From: Flaccisagitta enflata
Taxonomy: Eukaryota; Chaetognatha; Sagittoidea; Aphragmophora
Assembly (NCBI GenBank): GCA_965153355.1
Contig: OZ231126.1
Location: 86,366,001-86,430,000 of the forward strand
DNA length: 64,000 bases
Direction: 5' to 3'
This document shows, piece by piece, positions 1-12,060 of the stretch (its first letter is position 1; the number at the start of each line of letters is the position of its first letter). Position numbers and translations under genes: made by a program. The notes under the pieces were generated by a model. It worked only from the letters and a program-made list of their open reading frames with translations, was not told where the DNA came from and made no database searches.

Positions 1-347
1 AACAGTCAGTCAGAGGTGCAAGTTCATGAATTCACCAAGTAACGAACAGCAAAACTGGAAATGATTTATTGTACTTTGATCACTCTCCCACCCACAAGTA
101 TTGAGGCTGGCCGTTGCTCAGCGGCGTAGGAGAGCTGGATTTTTTAGGACTTCCACCTACTAACTAGTGTCCGACAAATTTAGTGTCCCAACAGAAAATA
201 ACATGTAGTTTTTCATAAAACAGTAAAAAATAGATGTTATTATCATACTCATGTTTTCCCTTATTGCTTTTAAGTTACACACTACTGAAAATTAAAGCTT
301 TGAAAACACTGTATTAATCATTGAACTAAGTAAGAAAACAGCAAAAA

Positions 348-356
<9 letters not shown>
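1..356. other. Unannotated AT-rich stretch
   Basis: No coding signal is visible. A segment at about 124-165 (AGCGGCGTAGGAGA...GACTTCC) recurs inverted at about 905-955, beyond the two following microsatellites. This suggests a palindromic repeat unit of about 0.85 kb with (GA)n and (CT)n tracts inside. Confidence 0.4.
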
Positions 357-425
<69 letters not shown>

Positions 426-450
426 AGAGAAAGAGAGAAAGAGAGAAAGA
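357..450. repeat. (GA)n microsatellite
   Basis: Perfect GA dinucleotides follow an A-run and grade into GAAA variants. The apparent Ser/Leu- and Arg/Glu-rich reading frames across it are artefacts of the repeat. Confidence 0.95.
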
Positions 451-732
451 GAGAGAAAAGAAATTAAAAGAAATTGAAAATTCTCAAAGCTTAGAATCTG
501 GGCTTCGAGAAAAAGTGCTAACTCTAAATTACAAGATTTTCCTTTGCGTTTTGAAGGTGAATGGGAGAACTTGATCAGGAATTTAATAAGAGTGCAATAT
601 TCCACGACCTGTCAATTTCAATCTCTACTCTCACTTGGGCCCTATTATTATTATTATGATTTTTTTCTGATTACGTCTATCTATCAGTCTGTGTCTTTGT
701 TTACTTTTTTCTTCTACTTTTCAACTTTTCTT

Positions 733-795
733 GTTTGTCTGTCCGTCTGTCTGTCTGTCTGTCTGTTTGTCTGTTTGTCTATCTGTCTGTCTTTT

Positions 796-862
<67 letters not shown>
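733..862. repeat. (GTCT)n followed by (CT)n microsatellite
   Basis: A GTCT/GTCC tetramer run (733-792) passes into about 30 CT dinucleotides. The order tetramer-then-dinucleotide recurs near 32.5 kb. Confidence 0.9.
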
Positions 863-870
<8 letters not shown>

Positions 871-1411
871 CTCTTCTTCTGGTGTCCCGACAACTTTGGT
901 GTCCCGACAACAGGGACTTCCATGGAAGTCCCGGAAGTCCCATCTCCTACGCCGCTGCCGTAGCTTCAGTGCAGCAGGGTTGTTTCGGCCATGGTGCAAA
1001 ACAGAGCCCGTTTTACTTTTGGCGCATAAAACTGTGCGATATGGAAATTGACGGAGCCAGAAACTTTTTTTCCGTCCAATCTCCACTTTTTCTTTTTTTC
1101 TTTTTTGGATTAATTGGTCCGAGGGCAAGCTAACTACCCAACGAAATCGGTGTGTAAAATTCAGCAACATCAACACGGTATTTTTTGGAATATGATTTTC
1201 AAGCGGACATTAAGATTTTTTTCAGGGCGAACGAATGTGATTGAAATGGGTTTCTTATTCCTTTCCAGTGCTGACAAGCAGAAATGCAATCAACGTGTTC
1301 GACAACAACACACATTTATAACCGGCGACGTACTGGGAACAGCAGATGACGCTGAAACAGACCAAAGAAACAAATTATCTAAAATGAGAGCGTCTATGCA
1401 GCCTTGCCCCG

Positions 1412-1560
<149 letters not shown>

Positions 1561-1786
1561 TAAAAGCGGGGATGTTGACGAGGGGGAGCGTAGCGGGGCA
1601 AGAAACTTGTCGTTTTAAACTTAACAATTTTTCCATCTTTCATCATTGATCAGGGTCTGAAGTAGAGCAACCGACCATCACTTGTGAGACCGCGAACTAG
1701 GTGGACGATGTCCGAACTAAAGAGAATTACTGAAGAAAACCAAAAGCAAGTGCAGAATGCAACAAGCAAAATGCTCGGTTTGAGAA

Positions 1787-1968
<182 letters not shown>

Positions 1969-2012
1969 GCGGACAGACCAAGACACAAGGCACAAAATGT
2001 GCAGTAAGAAGA

Positions 2013-2116
2013 TTTTTAGTCGCAGACACGCGACTCTACACCTTGCCGTGTCGGTCGGTATGTCGGTAGGTCCGTCCATTGGTCCGTCACATTTTTGAAT
2101 TCTGAGCGGTTTTTGA
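2013..2116 (+). mobile_element. Rep-G copy, partial
   Basis: Starts TTTTTAGTCGCAGACACGCGACT, has a short GTCN tetramer run, and continues GTCACATTTTTGAATTCTGAGCGG. The same segments in the same order occur at 18896 and, up to the array, at 49022. The distal GCCGGATACAC end is missing here. Confidence 0.75.
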
Positions 2117-2119
2117 CAG

Positions 2120-2965
2120 ACAGAGAGACAGAGAGACCTACTCCTCACTTAAATGTATTCAGGCACAATCATGTTGCGCACGATCCAAGAAATACCTACG
2201 CAGCGACTCGGAAACATGTGAACTGAAAAGAAAACGATGCACTTTAGACAAAATGCGAAAGGTGAACAAAATGGGGTTATACTATCCATGCAGACTTATG
2301 GAAAGGCTTTAAAAAAGCTTCAGAAACGCCGGTTCACGAGTACGCGAGTGTGACCAACGCATTGACTAAGGGGCCCTTAGTAAGGGCGCATTTCTATTCA
2401 CGGAACCGCGTTTTTAACTGCCCACTCGGTCGCTCGCAACATTCCTTCGCTCGCACTTCTCACTCTGTTTACTTGCTTCATTCAAGGGCTCGCTCACTCA
2501 CTTCGCTTCACTCGGTCGCTTGCTATGTTTGTTTGCTTGCACTGCTCACTCACTTCGCTTCACTTTGCATCACTTGTGGCACAGCTGAAAATCATAAATA
2601 TGTAAATGCATTTGGCGGGAATGAACGCGTTCTTGGTCGTCACTATAAGCACTCCCTAACAGACGGATGACTAACAGATGGACAAAGTTCCTTAAAAGAT
2701 CGCTTGTCTGCGACTAAAAGTCTAGACAAAAAGCTACTGGGTTGGTAGGGGCAGTGATGGGGATCCGTCTGGACTTTGGGTAAGAGCAGTGCTGTCAAAA
2801 CTACCCTGAAAAGTGATGCCCTATAATATAGTGCTGTCTTTGGTGGTACCAAATAATGTTCATAAGTTCAAAACTGTTAAAGAATACGCCTCGCATATGC
2901 TAGATGTACGGCAAAGAGACGGACAGACAGACAATAAAGGTGGAAGATTTATCATGCGCGCGTGT
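2120..2965. other. Intergenic, degenerate CGCTCACT-type repeats
   Basis: No gene seen. Between about 2430 and 2575 there is a degenerate array of CTCACTCACTTCGCTT-like words. A complementary version lies at 24605-24725, so this is a dispersed repeat present on both strands. Confidence 0.4.
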
Positions 2966-2978
2966 ACACACACACACA

Positions 2979-3053
<75 letters not shown>
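2966..3053. repeat. (CA)n microsatellite
   Basis: About 43 CA units with one C interruption, followed by an A-run. Confidence 0.95.
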
Positions 3054-3058
<5 letters not shown>

Positions 3059-3424
3059 AAAAAACTCGACTGGAATCCTGAAACGCGTTTTTCTCTGCGC
3101 TCCGTAAAAAAATTAAGAAAACGGCAAAAAACTTTAACTGATTTCTCAAAATTTCACATGCATACGTAATAAATTCTGCTCTACAACATATCTCAATCTC
3201 CACGTTCAACTCTCCCATCTTCATTGTCTTTCTGCCCTAAAACTGTTTTCTCCCTCAATCAAATCTGAATCTTTTTTTTCTCGCCATTTCTTAACCAAAA
3301 CAATCAAATTAAATCGAAATTCCATTCCACCGTTGACCGGGTTTCATTCTTTCACACGAACTTTAATTTGGCACTTTGGTACAAAATCGTTTTTGCCAGC
3401 CCTTAAGAAATCAAGATAAAGAAA

Positions 3425-4462
3425 ATGCCTCCAAAAGGGAAAGGAAAACAAAAAATTGACGTTGAAACAACCCCAGCTGAAGAGAACAGTATTGAGAATC
3501 TGAGAAAGGAATTGTCTCAGGTGAAAAAGATTCAGGAGGTGACAAATTCTGTTTTTGCTGAATTGCGTAAGGAAATTTCATCTGTTGGTGGGAAGGTGAA
3601 CGACTTGATGGAAGGTATCAGTGAGGAAGTTAACAGCATGGTGTCCAAGGCTGTTACCAAGGCAGTTCTTGACAATGGGGGAATAGCAGCTGAAGCAATG
3701 AAGAAGCATTGGGCCTCTCACCTTTTAGAAATTGCAAAGGAGCAGGTAGAAATGAATGAGGGGCAAAACTTGTTGAAGCAAGAAGTAAAAAGTCTGGAAG
3801 ATCAACTGGCAGCATCTAGAAATTGTTTGGAAGATCAAGATAAAAGAATCATGAATGTTGAACGGATGTGGCAGGAAGAAAAGCAAAAGCATGATCAATC
3901 ATCAAAGGATGATTTTGAGAATTTGAAAGATCTTGTCGCAAAATTAGAGGCAGGAATGGATGAATTAAGAAAAAATTCTGCCGTGTCACCACAAATCCTC
4001 TCATCTGCTCCAAATGAATTCCATCTAAGGGAACGAAAAAAGAACAACCTGATTATCTTTGGTCTAGGGGAAAGCAATGAAAACCTTAATGAAGAAGTTG
4101 TTAATGGCCTTTTTCGTGATCTTGGAACTGTTATCACAAGTGATGAATATCAATGCTTCAGAGTTGGCAAGTACAACAGTCAAAATTGCCGACCACTTGT
4201 CATCAAACTGCCAAATGCCATTATCAAAAGTGATATCTTAGCCAAAGGAAAAATGCTTAAAGGCAACGATAAATGGAAAGGAGTGAGTATCACCCATGAT
4301 TTGACCAAAATGCAGTGTGCTGAAGAGAAAACAAATGAGCTTCTTCTCCGACAAGAAGCTGTCAAAAGGAATGAAGGCCTATCACCAGAGGAAAAGCTTA
4401 TAAAAATTTGGAAAGTTGTTGGTGGGCGTGGATCAAGAGCTTTGGCTTTTCGGCCTCTTTAA
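3425..4462 (+). CDS. LINE-type ORF1 protein (coiled coil plus RNA-binding domain)
   Basis: Intact 345-codon frame from ATG at 3425. It starts with a Lys-rich MPPKGKGKQK, then has long heptad-like Glu/Lys/Leu-rich coiled-coil stretches (about residues 20-190). Next comes a domain beginning RERKKNNLIIFGLGES (about 203), continuing with a CFRVGKYNSQNCRPLVIKL core and a terminal helical segment (LRQEAVKRNEG). This order, coiled coil then R.NNLIIFG/RVG...RP RRM-like fold then C-terminal helices, is typical of ORF1 proteins of L1/CR1-type non-LTR retrotransposons, which coat LINE RNA as trimers. No reverse-transcriptase ORF follows; the downstream DNA turns into CAA-rich sequence and other repeats within about 30 bp. 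It is therefore a 3'-truncated or rearranged LINE whose ORF1 has stayed open. A host-domesticated ORF1 is an alternative. Confidence 0.75.
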   Translation: MPPKGKGKQKIDVETTPAEENSIENLRKELSQVKKIQEVTNSVFAELRKEISSVGGKVNDLMEGISEEVNSMVSKAVTKAVLDNGGIAAEAMKKHWASHLLEIAKEQVEMNEGQNLLKQEVKSLEDQLAASRNCLEDQDKRIMNVERMWQEEKQKHDQSSKDDFENLKDLVAKLEAGMDELRKNSAVSPQILSSAPNEFHLRERKKNNLIIFGLGESNENLNEEVVNGLFRDLGTVITSDEYQCFRVGKYNSQNCRPLVIKLPNAIIKSDILAKGKMLKGNDKWKGVSITHDLTKMQCAEEKTNELLLRQEAVKRNEGLSPEEKLIKIWKVVGGRGSRALAFRPL

Positions 4463-4844
4463 TCACAACCGAAGTGGCCCTTATTCTTCAACAACAACAA
4501 CAATGACAGAAATGACAATGACATTTTTTTTTTGACAAATCAACATTTTCAACAATGAATTTATCAATAATGGAAAAGACAATGACACAACAATGGAAAA
4601 AACCATCTTCTAGTGCATGTGTAAAAAAAGCAAACAACAAAAACAACAATTACAACACCAATCCAAAGAAACATCCCTCAGTGCAGTGCCGGCAGCATGA
4701 ACATTTCTACCAAACTTCCTACAAGAAATTTTTACCTTGAAACCATCGGGCAATTCAACATTAACGGCCTGTTTCTTTCAGGCCGTTGCCGGTATGTTTC
4801 TATCCTTCACTGTTTCTATAGGGATGAACCAAACGCCGATAGAC

Positions 4845-5405
4845 AACACGGCGTCCAGGAACGAACTCTGTGTCAAAAAAAATTGTCAAGACCACTGACC
4901 TGGTGGAATGTCATTTCCAATGCATTTGCAACATATTCAGCGCAAAAACAAAACAAGGCCGGATACACAGCTACCGAAGTCGCGTGCGGGTGGGCAGGGG
5001 CCATATTTGAGGTCACCAGACCATGTTGGCAGGAGCAGTGAGGTCAAAGAAATAAAATCATAAAAAAAGTAAAGTGTGACCAACCGACCGACCAACCGAC
5101 CGACCGACCGACGGACAAAGCGGGTTGTAGAGTCGCGTGCACGCGACTAAAAATCGGCTTGGAAAAATAGCGTTTATTGCGTGAAATTGACCATTTTCCT
5201 CCATCCAATCTCACCATTGTGGCCTCAAACCGTACTTAGAGCCCTAACTAGGGTCGGAAGTGCAATAATTGCATAGGAGTAGTTGGGTGATGAACCCCAA
5301 GTGTGCCGTTGCCCCTGTCCAGGCCTTTTGAATCAACGACAGCCCAGAAAAATGATCTAAAATGGCCCAAAATAGCGCTAGAACAGCCATGAATAGACCA
5401 AAGTT
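4845..5405 (+). repeat. Dispersed repeat B, copy 1 (interrupted by Rep-G)
   Basis: 4845-4953 plus 5151-5405 align, inverted, with 8275-8657. Shared words include CGGCGTCCAGGAAC, GGTGGAATGTC, CATATTCAGCGCAAAAAC, AATCGGCTTGG and GTGTGCCGTTGCCCCTG. The Rep-G insertion at 4954-5150 is absent from the other copy. Confidence 0.75.
4954..5150 (-). mobile_element. Rep-G copy, complete with empty-site support
   Basis: Reads CAAGGCCGGATACACAGC ... ACCGACCG tetramers ... AGTCGCGTGCACGCGACT. Paralogous repeat B at 8275-8657 has the uninterrupted A-run instead. This fixes the borders to CAAGG...CGACT(AA), with at most a 2-bp target duplication in an A/T run. Confidence 0.85.
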
Positions 5406-5409
5406 ACCG

Positions 5410-5577
5410 TTTTTAGTTGCGGACACACAACTCTTTAAGAGGCTTTGTCCGGCCGTCCGTCCATCCGTCCGTTGGTCCATCGGTCCGTCCATAACGATCA
5501 AGTCGAAAAGTGTGAAAGTGCGCATTTCCGTCCCTTCCCACCTGTCCGCAACTGATGGCCGTGTATCCGGCCTTGTT
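5410..5577 (+). mobile_element. Rep-G copy (GTTGCGG subfamily)
   Basis: TTTTTAGTTGCGGACACACAACT end, GTCC tetramers, a GAAAGTGCGCATTTCC body and the terminal GTGTATCCGGCCTTG. It belongs with copies at 10799, 21222 and 21463, which share this body. Confidence 0.8.
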
Positions 5578-5615
5578 CTTTAGGTCTCTCAAAGGATGAA
5601 AGCGGGAAAGGGGAG

Positions 5616-5618
5616 GGG

Positions 5619-5699
<81 letters not shown>

Positions 5700-5760
5700 C
5701 GTTGGTGGTGTTGGTGTTGTTGTGGTTGTGGTTGTTGTTGTTGTTGTTTTTGTTTGTCTT
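5616..5760. repeat. (GTT)n microsatellite
   Basis: About 145 bp of GTT with a few ATG and GTG variants. The Leu-rich and Asn/Gln frames here are repeat artefacts. Confidence 0.95.
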
Positions 5761-5790
5761 TGTCATTTATGATTATGTAATTATAAAAGA

Positions 5791-5925
5791 ACAAGGCCAA
5801 GTAGGCCAATAAGGTGCGACGTGTGGATCGTCGAATGAATGCGTTACCAACAGACCGACCGACCAACCAACTGACCAACCAACGGACATAGCCAGTTATA
5901 GAGGTGCTTTGTCGCACCTAAAAAA
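5791..5925 (-). mobile_element. Rep-G copy, divergent
   Basis: ACAAGGCCAAGTAGGCC start, CCGACCGACCAACC tetramers, and a diverged palindromic end (GGTGCTTTGTCGCACCTAAAA). The palindrome itself differs in sequence from the usual GTCGCG form but is still self-complementary. Confidence 0.6.
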
Positions 5926-6029
5926 CTGCGTTCTAGCATTTCATTCAAGAATTTTAATAACATGTATCCAAATACGCATTAATCTCATTTCAGTTTCGAC
6001 TTGGAACAATGAATAAAAAGTCATCCAAG

Positions 6030-6150
6030 GATCGCACATGGTAAGCGGTACCCAATGCCCTGCTGGGGTTGTTCCAGTAAAGAGGTGGAGTAAGAGCAGG
6101 GCAGCGGCCCCAAAAGGCCGATGTCCTGTAGAACTCAGGGGGGATTTCGA
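6030..6150 (+). repeat. Dispersed repeat pair with 26020-26130
   Basis: The segment TGCCCTGCTGGGG...GGCAGGGCAGCGGCCCCAAAAGG...TCCTGTA recurs at 26050-26135 with similar spacing. Nature unknown. Confidence 0.5.
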
Positions 6151-6184
6151 GAGGTCCGTCCGTCCTTCCGTCCGTCCTGAGGGG

Positions 6185-6410
6185 CTCTAGATGGCTAATT
6201 TAGGCCACTGAAGGGCTGGAGGGCAAAATTAAGGCTTGGAGAGCAGATTTGAGGTTTGGAGGGCTGGTTTTATGCTTGGAGGGCTGATTGAAGGTCTGGA
6301 GGGCAGATTTGTGGCTTGAGGGGGGGCTGATTTGAAGCCAAGAGGGCTAATTTGAGGCCTGGGGGCCTAAATTGAGGCCTGGGAGGGCTAACTCGAGGCC
6401 CTGATGGTCT
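6185..6410. repeat. Minisatellite, about 22-bp unit
   Basis: About ten degenerate copies of GGAGGGCTGATTTGAGGCTT. It is followed directly by a GGAC/GGAT tetramer run (6424-6506). Confidence 0.8.
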
Positions 6411-6644
6411 TGGGGGAGGGGTCGGATGGATGAATGGACGGACGGATGGACGGACGGATGGACAGCAGACGGATGGACGGACGGACGGACAGACGGATGG
6501 ACGGACATCTTGAAATCCCCGTGTTCTACAAAAAGTGCAAATGGATGCAAAAGCGTAAAACTACAATCCATAGAATACAACTGGAATAAAATACTCACAC
6601 ATGCACTTACTAATTCGGATACACACTTAGTCAATTACGCACAC

Positions 6645-6872
<228 letters not shown>

Positions 6873-7216
6873 GCCCTCGCTCAGGCATGCACACACACAC
6901 TAATGGCACCTTGGGAGGACTGGCACGTGCTAGTCATGCGGAACAATATAAACACTACAATACTGTATTTCAGGCGTTGTTAGCGTAGATGCAGGCTGTT
7001 GAAGTCCTTAACAACGTTGAGCAGTACATTCCCATACTCGGGATCGGTCGTCTCGCTCCGGAGCTTGTACTCTTGAGTATTCAGCCCATTTGGAATGTAA
7101 GCGCTCAAAGGTTTGTTCTGAGAATGAAGCAAAGCCTTTTCCATGTTGGCGACAGAATGGTGACACATGCGCAACATCTCAATTCAACCCACACACCCTA
7201 TGTGAGCTCTCAACTA

Positions 7217-8180
7217 CCAGTAATGGCGGCTGTCGCCGTGAGGAAAAAAGTCGTAAGTATTGGTCACTAGGGCCAACATTTTCAGTCACTAAAATTTTGT
7301 TAGATCAAATCAAAAGCAATTGTGTGTAAATAGACTATGTCTATACTGTTGAAAACTACTCGCTATATGACTTTTCTCCGTGATTAAGAGGTGCCAGATT
7401 TGATATTTTGATCATAACTTGACGGTGGTTGTGGTAAAAATGTCAAATTTAGGTCATTTTGGCCGCCAAATTGGGCCATTTAGCCTTAGAAATCAAACCT
7501 ATCCATGAGATTATAAAACTAGAGCTCAAGATCTCACTAGACAACCAGTTTGCTCACTAATATGCTTTTTTGTATTTGCATGCTTAAATCAAAACATTAA
7601 TTTATTTATCCTATCTAAAATCAGAGAAAAAATGCAAGCTAAATGAGCTGAATGAGCTAGAATACTTGAAAACGCCCTCCCAGATGAGCAGCTCTGCTCA
7701 CTGACATGTTTTTTTTATTTGCTTGCTTAAACAATTTTGAAAATATCTATTCATTTATCATATTTAAAATCAGAAAGAATAGACTGAGCTAAGTGAGCTA
7801 AATGAGCTAAAATGCTCAAAAACGCCCTCAGATGAGCAGCTGTGCTCATAAACATGTTTTCTTTTATTTGCATGCTCAAACAAATATAAATACACTCTTT
7901 TATCGATTCTACACAAAATTGAAAAAAATTGAAAAAAATTCAATTCAAATTTTTTTATAAATAAATCTTTAAAAAATCATAGGGCAAAAAATATTTGTCG
8001 TAGAGCATTCTGCTTGGCGCCAAATGAAAGAGAATTATCAAATTTATTTACCCTATCAATTTCATTGGAGGCCTCAATCGCTTGATCGAGACCCTCAACT
8101 TACCCATAAGAAAATAAAAACCCCGTTTCTCTCGAATATGTCAAAAAGTCGAAGACTGACTTTGACTTTTTTCCCGATCA
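7217..8180 (+). mobile_element. Dispersed repeat A, copy 1
   Basis: Starts CCAGTAATGGCGGCTGTCGC...GGAAAAAAGTC and ends GACTTTGACTTTTTTCCCG. The GGAAAAAAGTC/GACTTTTTTCC ends look like short inverted termini. Internally a roughly 160-bp unit (TGCTCACTGACATG...TTTGCATGCTTAAA) is repeated three times. Copy 2 lies at 46329-48003. No coding capacity seen. Confidence 0.7.
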
Positions 8181-8274
8181 TTACTTTTGCGACTATTACA
8201 CAACGTGTGTGAAAAATTGCAAAATTCGAAGCATGGTGATTCGATTCTAACCCTCAGCAAACAATCACTAATCA

Positions 8275-8657
8275 CTACCTTTTTTCAATTTTGGTCATTT
8301 TTTAGCATCATTTTGGGCCATTTTTGACCATTTCTCAGCTATTTCTTTGCTGGTTTTAGTTTCATTGGGCTTGGCAGGGGCAACAGCACACCTGGGGTTC
8401 TTCATCCACCTACTCCCATCCAATGATTTCACTTCTGACCCAGGTAAGGGCGCTAAATATGGTTTGAGGTCACAGTGGTGTGATTGGATGATGGAAAACG
8501 AGCATTTTTAGGCTATAAACGCTATATTTCCAAGCCGATTTTTTTGTTTTTGCGCTGAATATGTAGCTAATGCATTAGAAAAGACATTCCACCGGGTCAG
8601 TAGTCTTGACAATTTTTTTTGACCCAGAGTTTGTTCCTGGACGCCGTGACAAGTTTC
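8275..8657 (-). repeat. Dispersed repeat B, copy 2 (empty site)
   Basis: Inverted paralogue of 4845-5405 that lacks the Rep-G insertion; the junction reads GCGCAAAAACAAAAAAATCGGC on the minus strand. Confidence 0.75.
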
Positions 8658-8739
8658 TGCTGGGGTTTGTCTGCCGCTGTCTTCTTTCTTTTACAGATGG
8701 ATTCAATTGCGATTGAGCTGGGCAGTGCTGAAGACATCA

Positions 8740-9140
8740 GGAACAGCAACAGCCACAACAAGGACATCAACAACAACGACAACAACAACAATAACAACAA
8801 CAACAAACAGTAGCATCAACAATCACCGATCAATGACAGTGTCAACGACTGCGTCAATGATGGCGATAGCTGCAGCGGCAGCTGCGGCGACCGCTGCGGC
8901 GGCAGCTGCGGCGACAGCTGTGGCGACTGCTGCGGCGACAGCTGCGGCGACAGCTTTTTGGACCGCTTTGGCGACAATTACGACGAAACATATGGAAACA
9001 GCAACGGCGATAGCAGCGGCGACACCAAAAACACCAATGATATTGGAACTTTATCAATAATGACAATGACAATGACAACAACAGCAACAAAACAGGCGAT
9101 ATCAACAACAACAACAATGACAACAACAATGACAACATCA
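8740..9140. repeat. (CAA)n and GCGGCGACAGCT 12-bp minisatellite
   Basis: CAA/GACAAT-rich flanks surround an alanine-frame-like 12-bp repeat (about 8862-9030). Reading frames here are composed only of the repeat. Confidence 0.8.
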
Positions 9141-9311
9141 TATTTTTGGAATTGTTTTGGGACTATTAGGATCTGAAAACAAACTAAAATCTATCAACTT
9201 GTGAATACGTGAAGAAATCAAACACTATCTTACGTTTAAGGTTTTTGTACTAATAGCAACCATTTGTTTGGACTCTTTGGGGTCTGTGTTGGTTGCTATA
9301 TATCATATTAC

Positions 9312-9312
<1 letters not shown>

Positions 9313-9367
<55 letters not shown>

Positions 9368-9372
9368 ACACA
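9313..9372. repeat. (CA)n microsatellite
   Basis: About 25 CA units. Confidence 0.95.
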
Positions 9373-9767
9373 GGTGCTGGATATGTCGAAGAAAACTAAT
9401 GATTGAACCCCACAATAACGGATATTAAGGAACTAACAAATTCTATTTGTTGTAGACAGATTTCTGTTTTTGCTGACAAAGAAAAAAAAGTTAATATCTG
9501 CCATAGGTGATTTTTTCCCCCCTGATTCCATTATAGTGGGGTGAAACTGTACAATGAACTGGATGTAGATTGCCGAAATTTGACATTTGTGCTTTTAGAT
9601 ATCTACTGACATAGTTAAGCTTCTATAGTCTACCCTTCTTTCTTATTCTTTGCAAAATGTGAAAAACTGCGGGTGATCGCGATCAGGACTCTTAACACCT
9701 ACGTCAGCTTATCTAGGATTTTGCGTATCAAAATCTTTTGATTGATGAAAACTTAAGCTTTCATCTT
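9373..9767. other. Intergenic, nothing recognised
   Basis: AT-rich. One TATAGTGGGGTGAAACTGTA stretch (9531-9551) loosely resembles the TACAGTGGAACCCCG terminus of the Tigger-like MITE at 16576, but no second end was found. Confidence 0.3.
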
Positions 9768-9842
9768 TAGTCGCGTGCACGCGACCCAACAACATGCTTT
9801 ATCTGTCCGTCGTTCCCCCCATTCGTTGGTCAGTATATCCGT
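9768..9842 (+). mobile_element. Rep-G copy, truncated
   Basis: Only the palindromic end (TTTAGTCGCGTGCACGCGAC) and a short GTCC run remain. Confidence 0.6.
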
Positions 9843-10031
9843 TTATCAAATCTTACGTTTTTTACTTTTTCAGCATTTATGGGTGGTTTTTGCTCCTAGC
9901 CACCAGCATGCGACTGAGGAAGCTTGTTTTTTGCCTTGTTTGTTTTAGATCATTTGAAGGATCAACAAAAATTTAGACATAATTTTACATTTGTGATGTC
10001 TTTTCAATCGCTGGACATAATTTGGATCGCC

Positions 10032-10659
10032 CGCGCCACTGCTTTCTGACAGAAGATTTGTGACAAGAATGATATCACTCCGGGTTTTTCTGCATTTTTG
10101 TGCAGGTCATGGGCTTACAAATCAAGAACTATCCAGTGGAAAATCATCCCTAGAGCACAATTTGAAAAAATGTCAAAAATCTATAATTTTAAGCTTCATT
10201 TTGCACAAAGAATTTTTCATTTTGGTCTGACTCTTTTTTTAACAGCATATTATTAATCCTGATGAAATTCCCTTTCATTTGATAGGTCGCACCATATGGT
10301 TTTGATGAAAATTAAATTTTCATATTTTAGGCCACCGCTGCAATTTTTGTAATGGTGGCATAAAAAATAAAAATCTTATTTCTTTTTAAAACCATATAGT
10401 GCGACCTATCAAATGAAAGGGAATTAGATCAGGATTGACATTATGCTGTCAAAAAATTAGTCAGACCAACCTGCAAAGTTATTCATGTGCAATGAAGTTA
10501 AAGATTAAAAATTTTTGACTTTCTTTCAAAATGCGCTCTAGGGATGATTTTCCACTGGATAGTTCTTGATTTGTGTGCCTATGACTTACACAAAAATGCA
10601 GAAAAACCCGGAGTGATATCATTCTTGTCACAAATCTTCTGTCAGAAAGCAGTGGCGCG
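10032..10659. mobile_element. Foldback element with long inverted arms
   Basis: Arms of about 280 bp (10032-10310 and 10380-10659) are near-perfect reverse complements. They begin CGCGCCACTGCTTTCTGACAG and end CTGTCAGAAAGCAGTGGCGCG, around an AT-rich spacer of about 70 bp. There is no ORF. The inner arm (CCTGATGAAATTCCC...TTTGATAGGTCGCA) resembles the inner arm of the foldback at 49428-49954, so the two are probably related non-autonomous DNA transposons. Confidence 0.8.
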
Positions 10660-10798
10660 TTGTGGCCGTAGTTGAGCTTCACCGAAATGTGCTATTTATA
10701 CAAACTTAGAAAACATCAAAGACAGACATACAGACAGTTGGCTTAAACGTCAGCGTTTTGCCTGAAACAGACTGACTTGATATGTTAGAATAAAAAAA

Positions 10799-10950
10799 AG
10801 GCCGGATACACGTCCAATACCAGTTGCGGATGGGCGGGCAGGGGAGGAAATGCGCGTTTTCACACTTTTCGACTCATGCTTATGGACCAATGGACCAACG
10901 GACGGACGGACGGACAAAGGCTCTTATAGAGTTGCGGGTTACGACTAAAA
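10799..10950 (-). mobile_element. Rep-G copy (GTTGCGG subfamily)
   Basis: GGCCGGATACACGTCC ... GTTGCGGATGGGCGGGCAGG ... GGACGGACGG tetramers ... GTTGCGGGTTACGACTAAAA. The palindrome is partly decayed. Confidence 0.75.
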
Positions 10951-10999
10951 ATAGACTAAAACAGAACTTACAACACTAGAATTCACCATTACGCATGTC

Positions 11000-11985
11000 A
11001 GAGTTGCCGAAATCGGCTAAAACTGGCAGTATTTTCCTTTGCTTCTTAATGCTATAGAATGAGTTATCACGTGACATTGAAATCAATCGGGAGCCATCGC
11101 TGGGATGGCCATGAAAATTCCATAGAAATCTGTGGCAGAGACAAAATTTGCATAATAGAATTATCTATTCCAATGCTAATTCCATACTAACAATGGCTCA
11201 ATTGACAGTTTTGCAAAGGAAAAAATTATCGACAGTTGAATGCAAGTTTTGCTGGTTTTTGGCACCCTGACATGCGTACATATGTCAATACATATTCTGC
11301 GTCAGTTTTCTTAACTGAAATAAAAACAACCAAAGATTGTATTTCATGTTTCTGTTTATTATTTATTTTATGGGTAATATATGCATGCAGTGGTCTGAAA
11401 GGCCAGTACATGCGCCAAAGAGAGAGCTAGGGAAATGTGGTTGACACAGCAGCTCGTAATTTGTCCTGTTTTATGCTGCAACAGGTAAGAAAATCGTGTC
11501 AAATTCAGTTAGCTAGTTGCCGTTCAATCTGAATCAGAGAACGGTACGAGCATTTTTGCTCTACGGCCATTTTTGTTTGTTTTTCCCCCGGACTGGGAAG
11601 GGCCGCCATAAAACAAACGAGATGCTAACCAAACTCCGATGCAAGCTTGGTTATTTTGCGCAAACTGTTCTAAAATTTAAGGAATAAATGAATTTGTCTG
11701 TGACTTTCAGTGAACGGAATAGGGCATATTCATGGTTTTTCTTGTGTATACGTTCAGACAAGAACAAATGATTGGCAAGTTTTTCTTAGCACCTTTTCTG
11801 ATGTTACAACGCTTGTTTTTATTTCTTCTTTCCGTTATAGCAATTGGAATACGAATGCAATCAGAATTTGACACTTTTTTTTTTAAACAAAATCGGTAGG
11901 ATCTGATGCAGATAGGACAATTGAGAAAATCTATCTAGCATAATCCATTTCAGCGTGCTCGTGATGGGAAAAATAGCTGCAATGT
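11000..11985. other. Intergenic, no gene seen
   Basis: AT-rich unique-looking sequence. Two overlapping 60-codon frames near 11230-11430 have no recognisable features and are treated as chance. Confidence 0.4.
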
Positions 11986-11989
11986 AAAT

Positions 11990-12060
11990 AAGGCCGGATC
12001 AAGGAATACCCAAGGACGTGTGGGTGGGTAGGGGCAGTGATGCAAATGTAGCCAGTAAAA
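11990..12060 (-). mobile_element. Rep-G fragment
   Basis: AAGGCCGGATCAAGG...GTGTGGGTGGGTAGGGGCAGTGATG matches the GCCGGATACAC half only; the tetramer run and palindrome are absent. Confidence 0.5.

Noticed and set aside
6980-7177. 65-codon minus ORF (MLRMCHHSVANMEKALLHSQ...)
   Set aside because: Composition is protein-like but there is no family match, no clear splice sites and it abuts repeat A; too weak to annotate.
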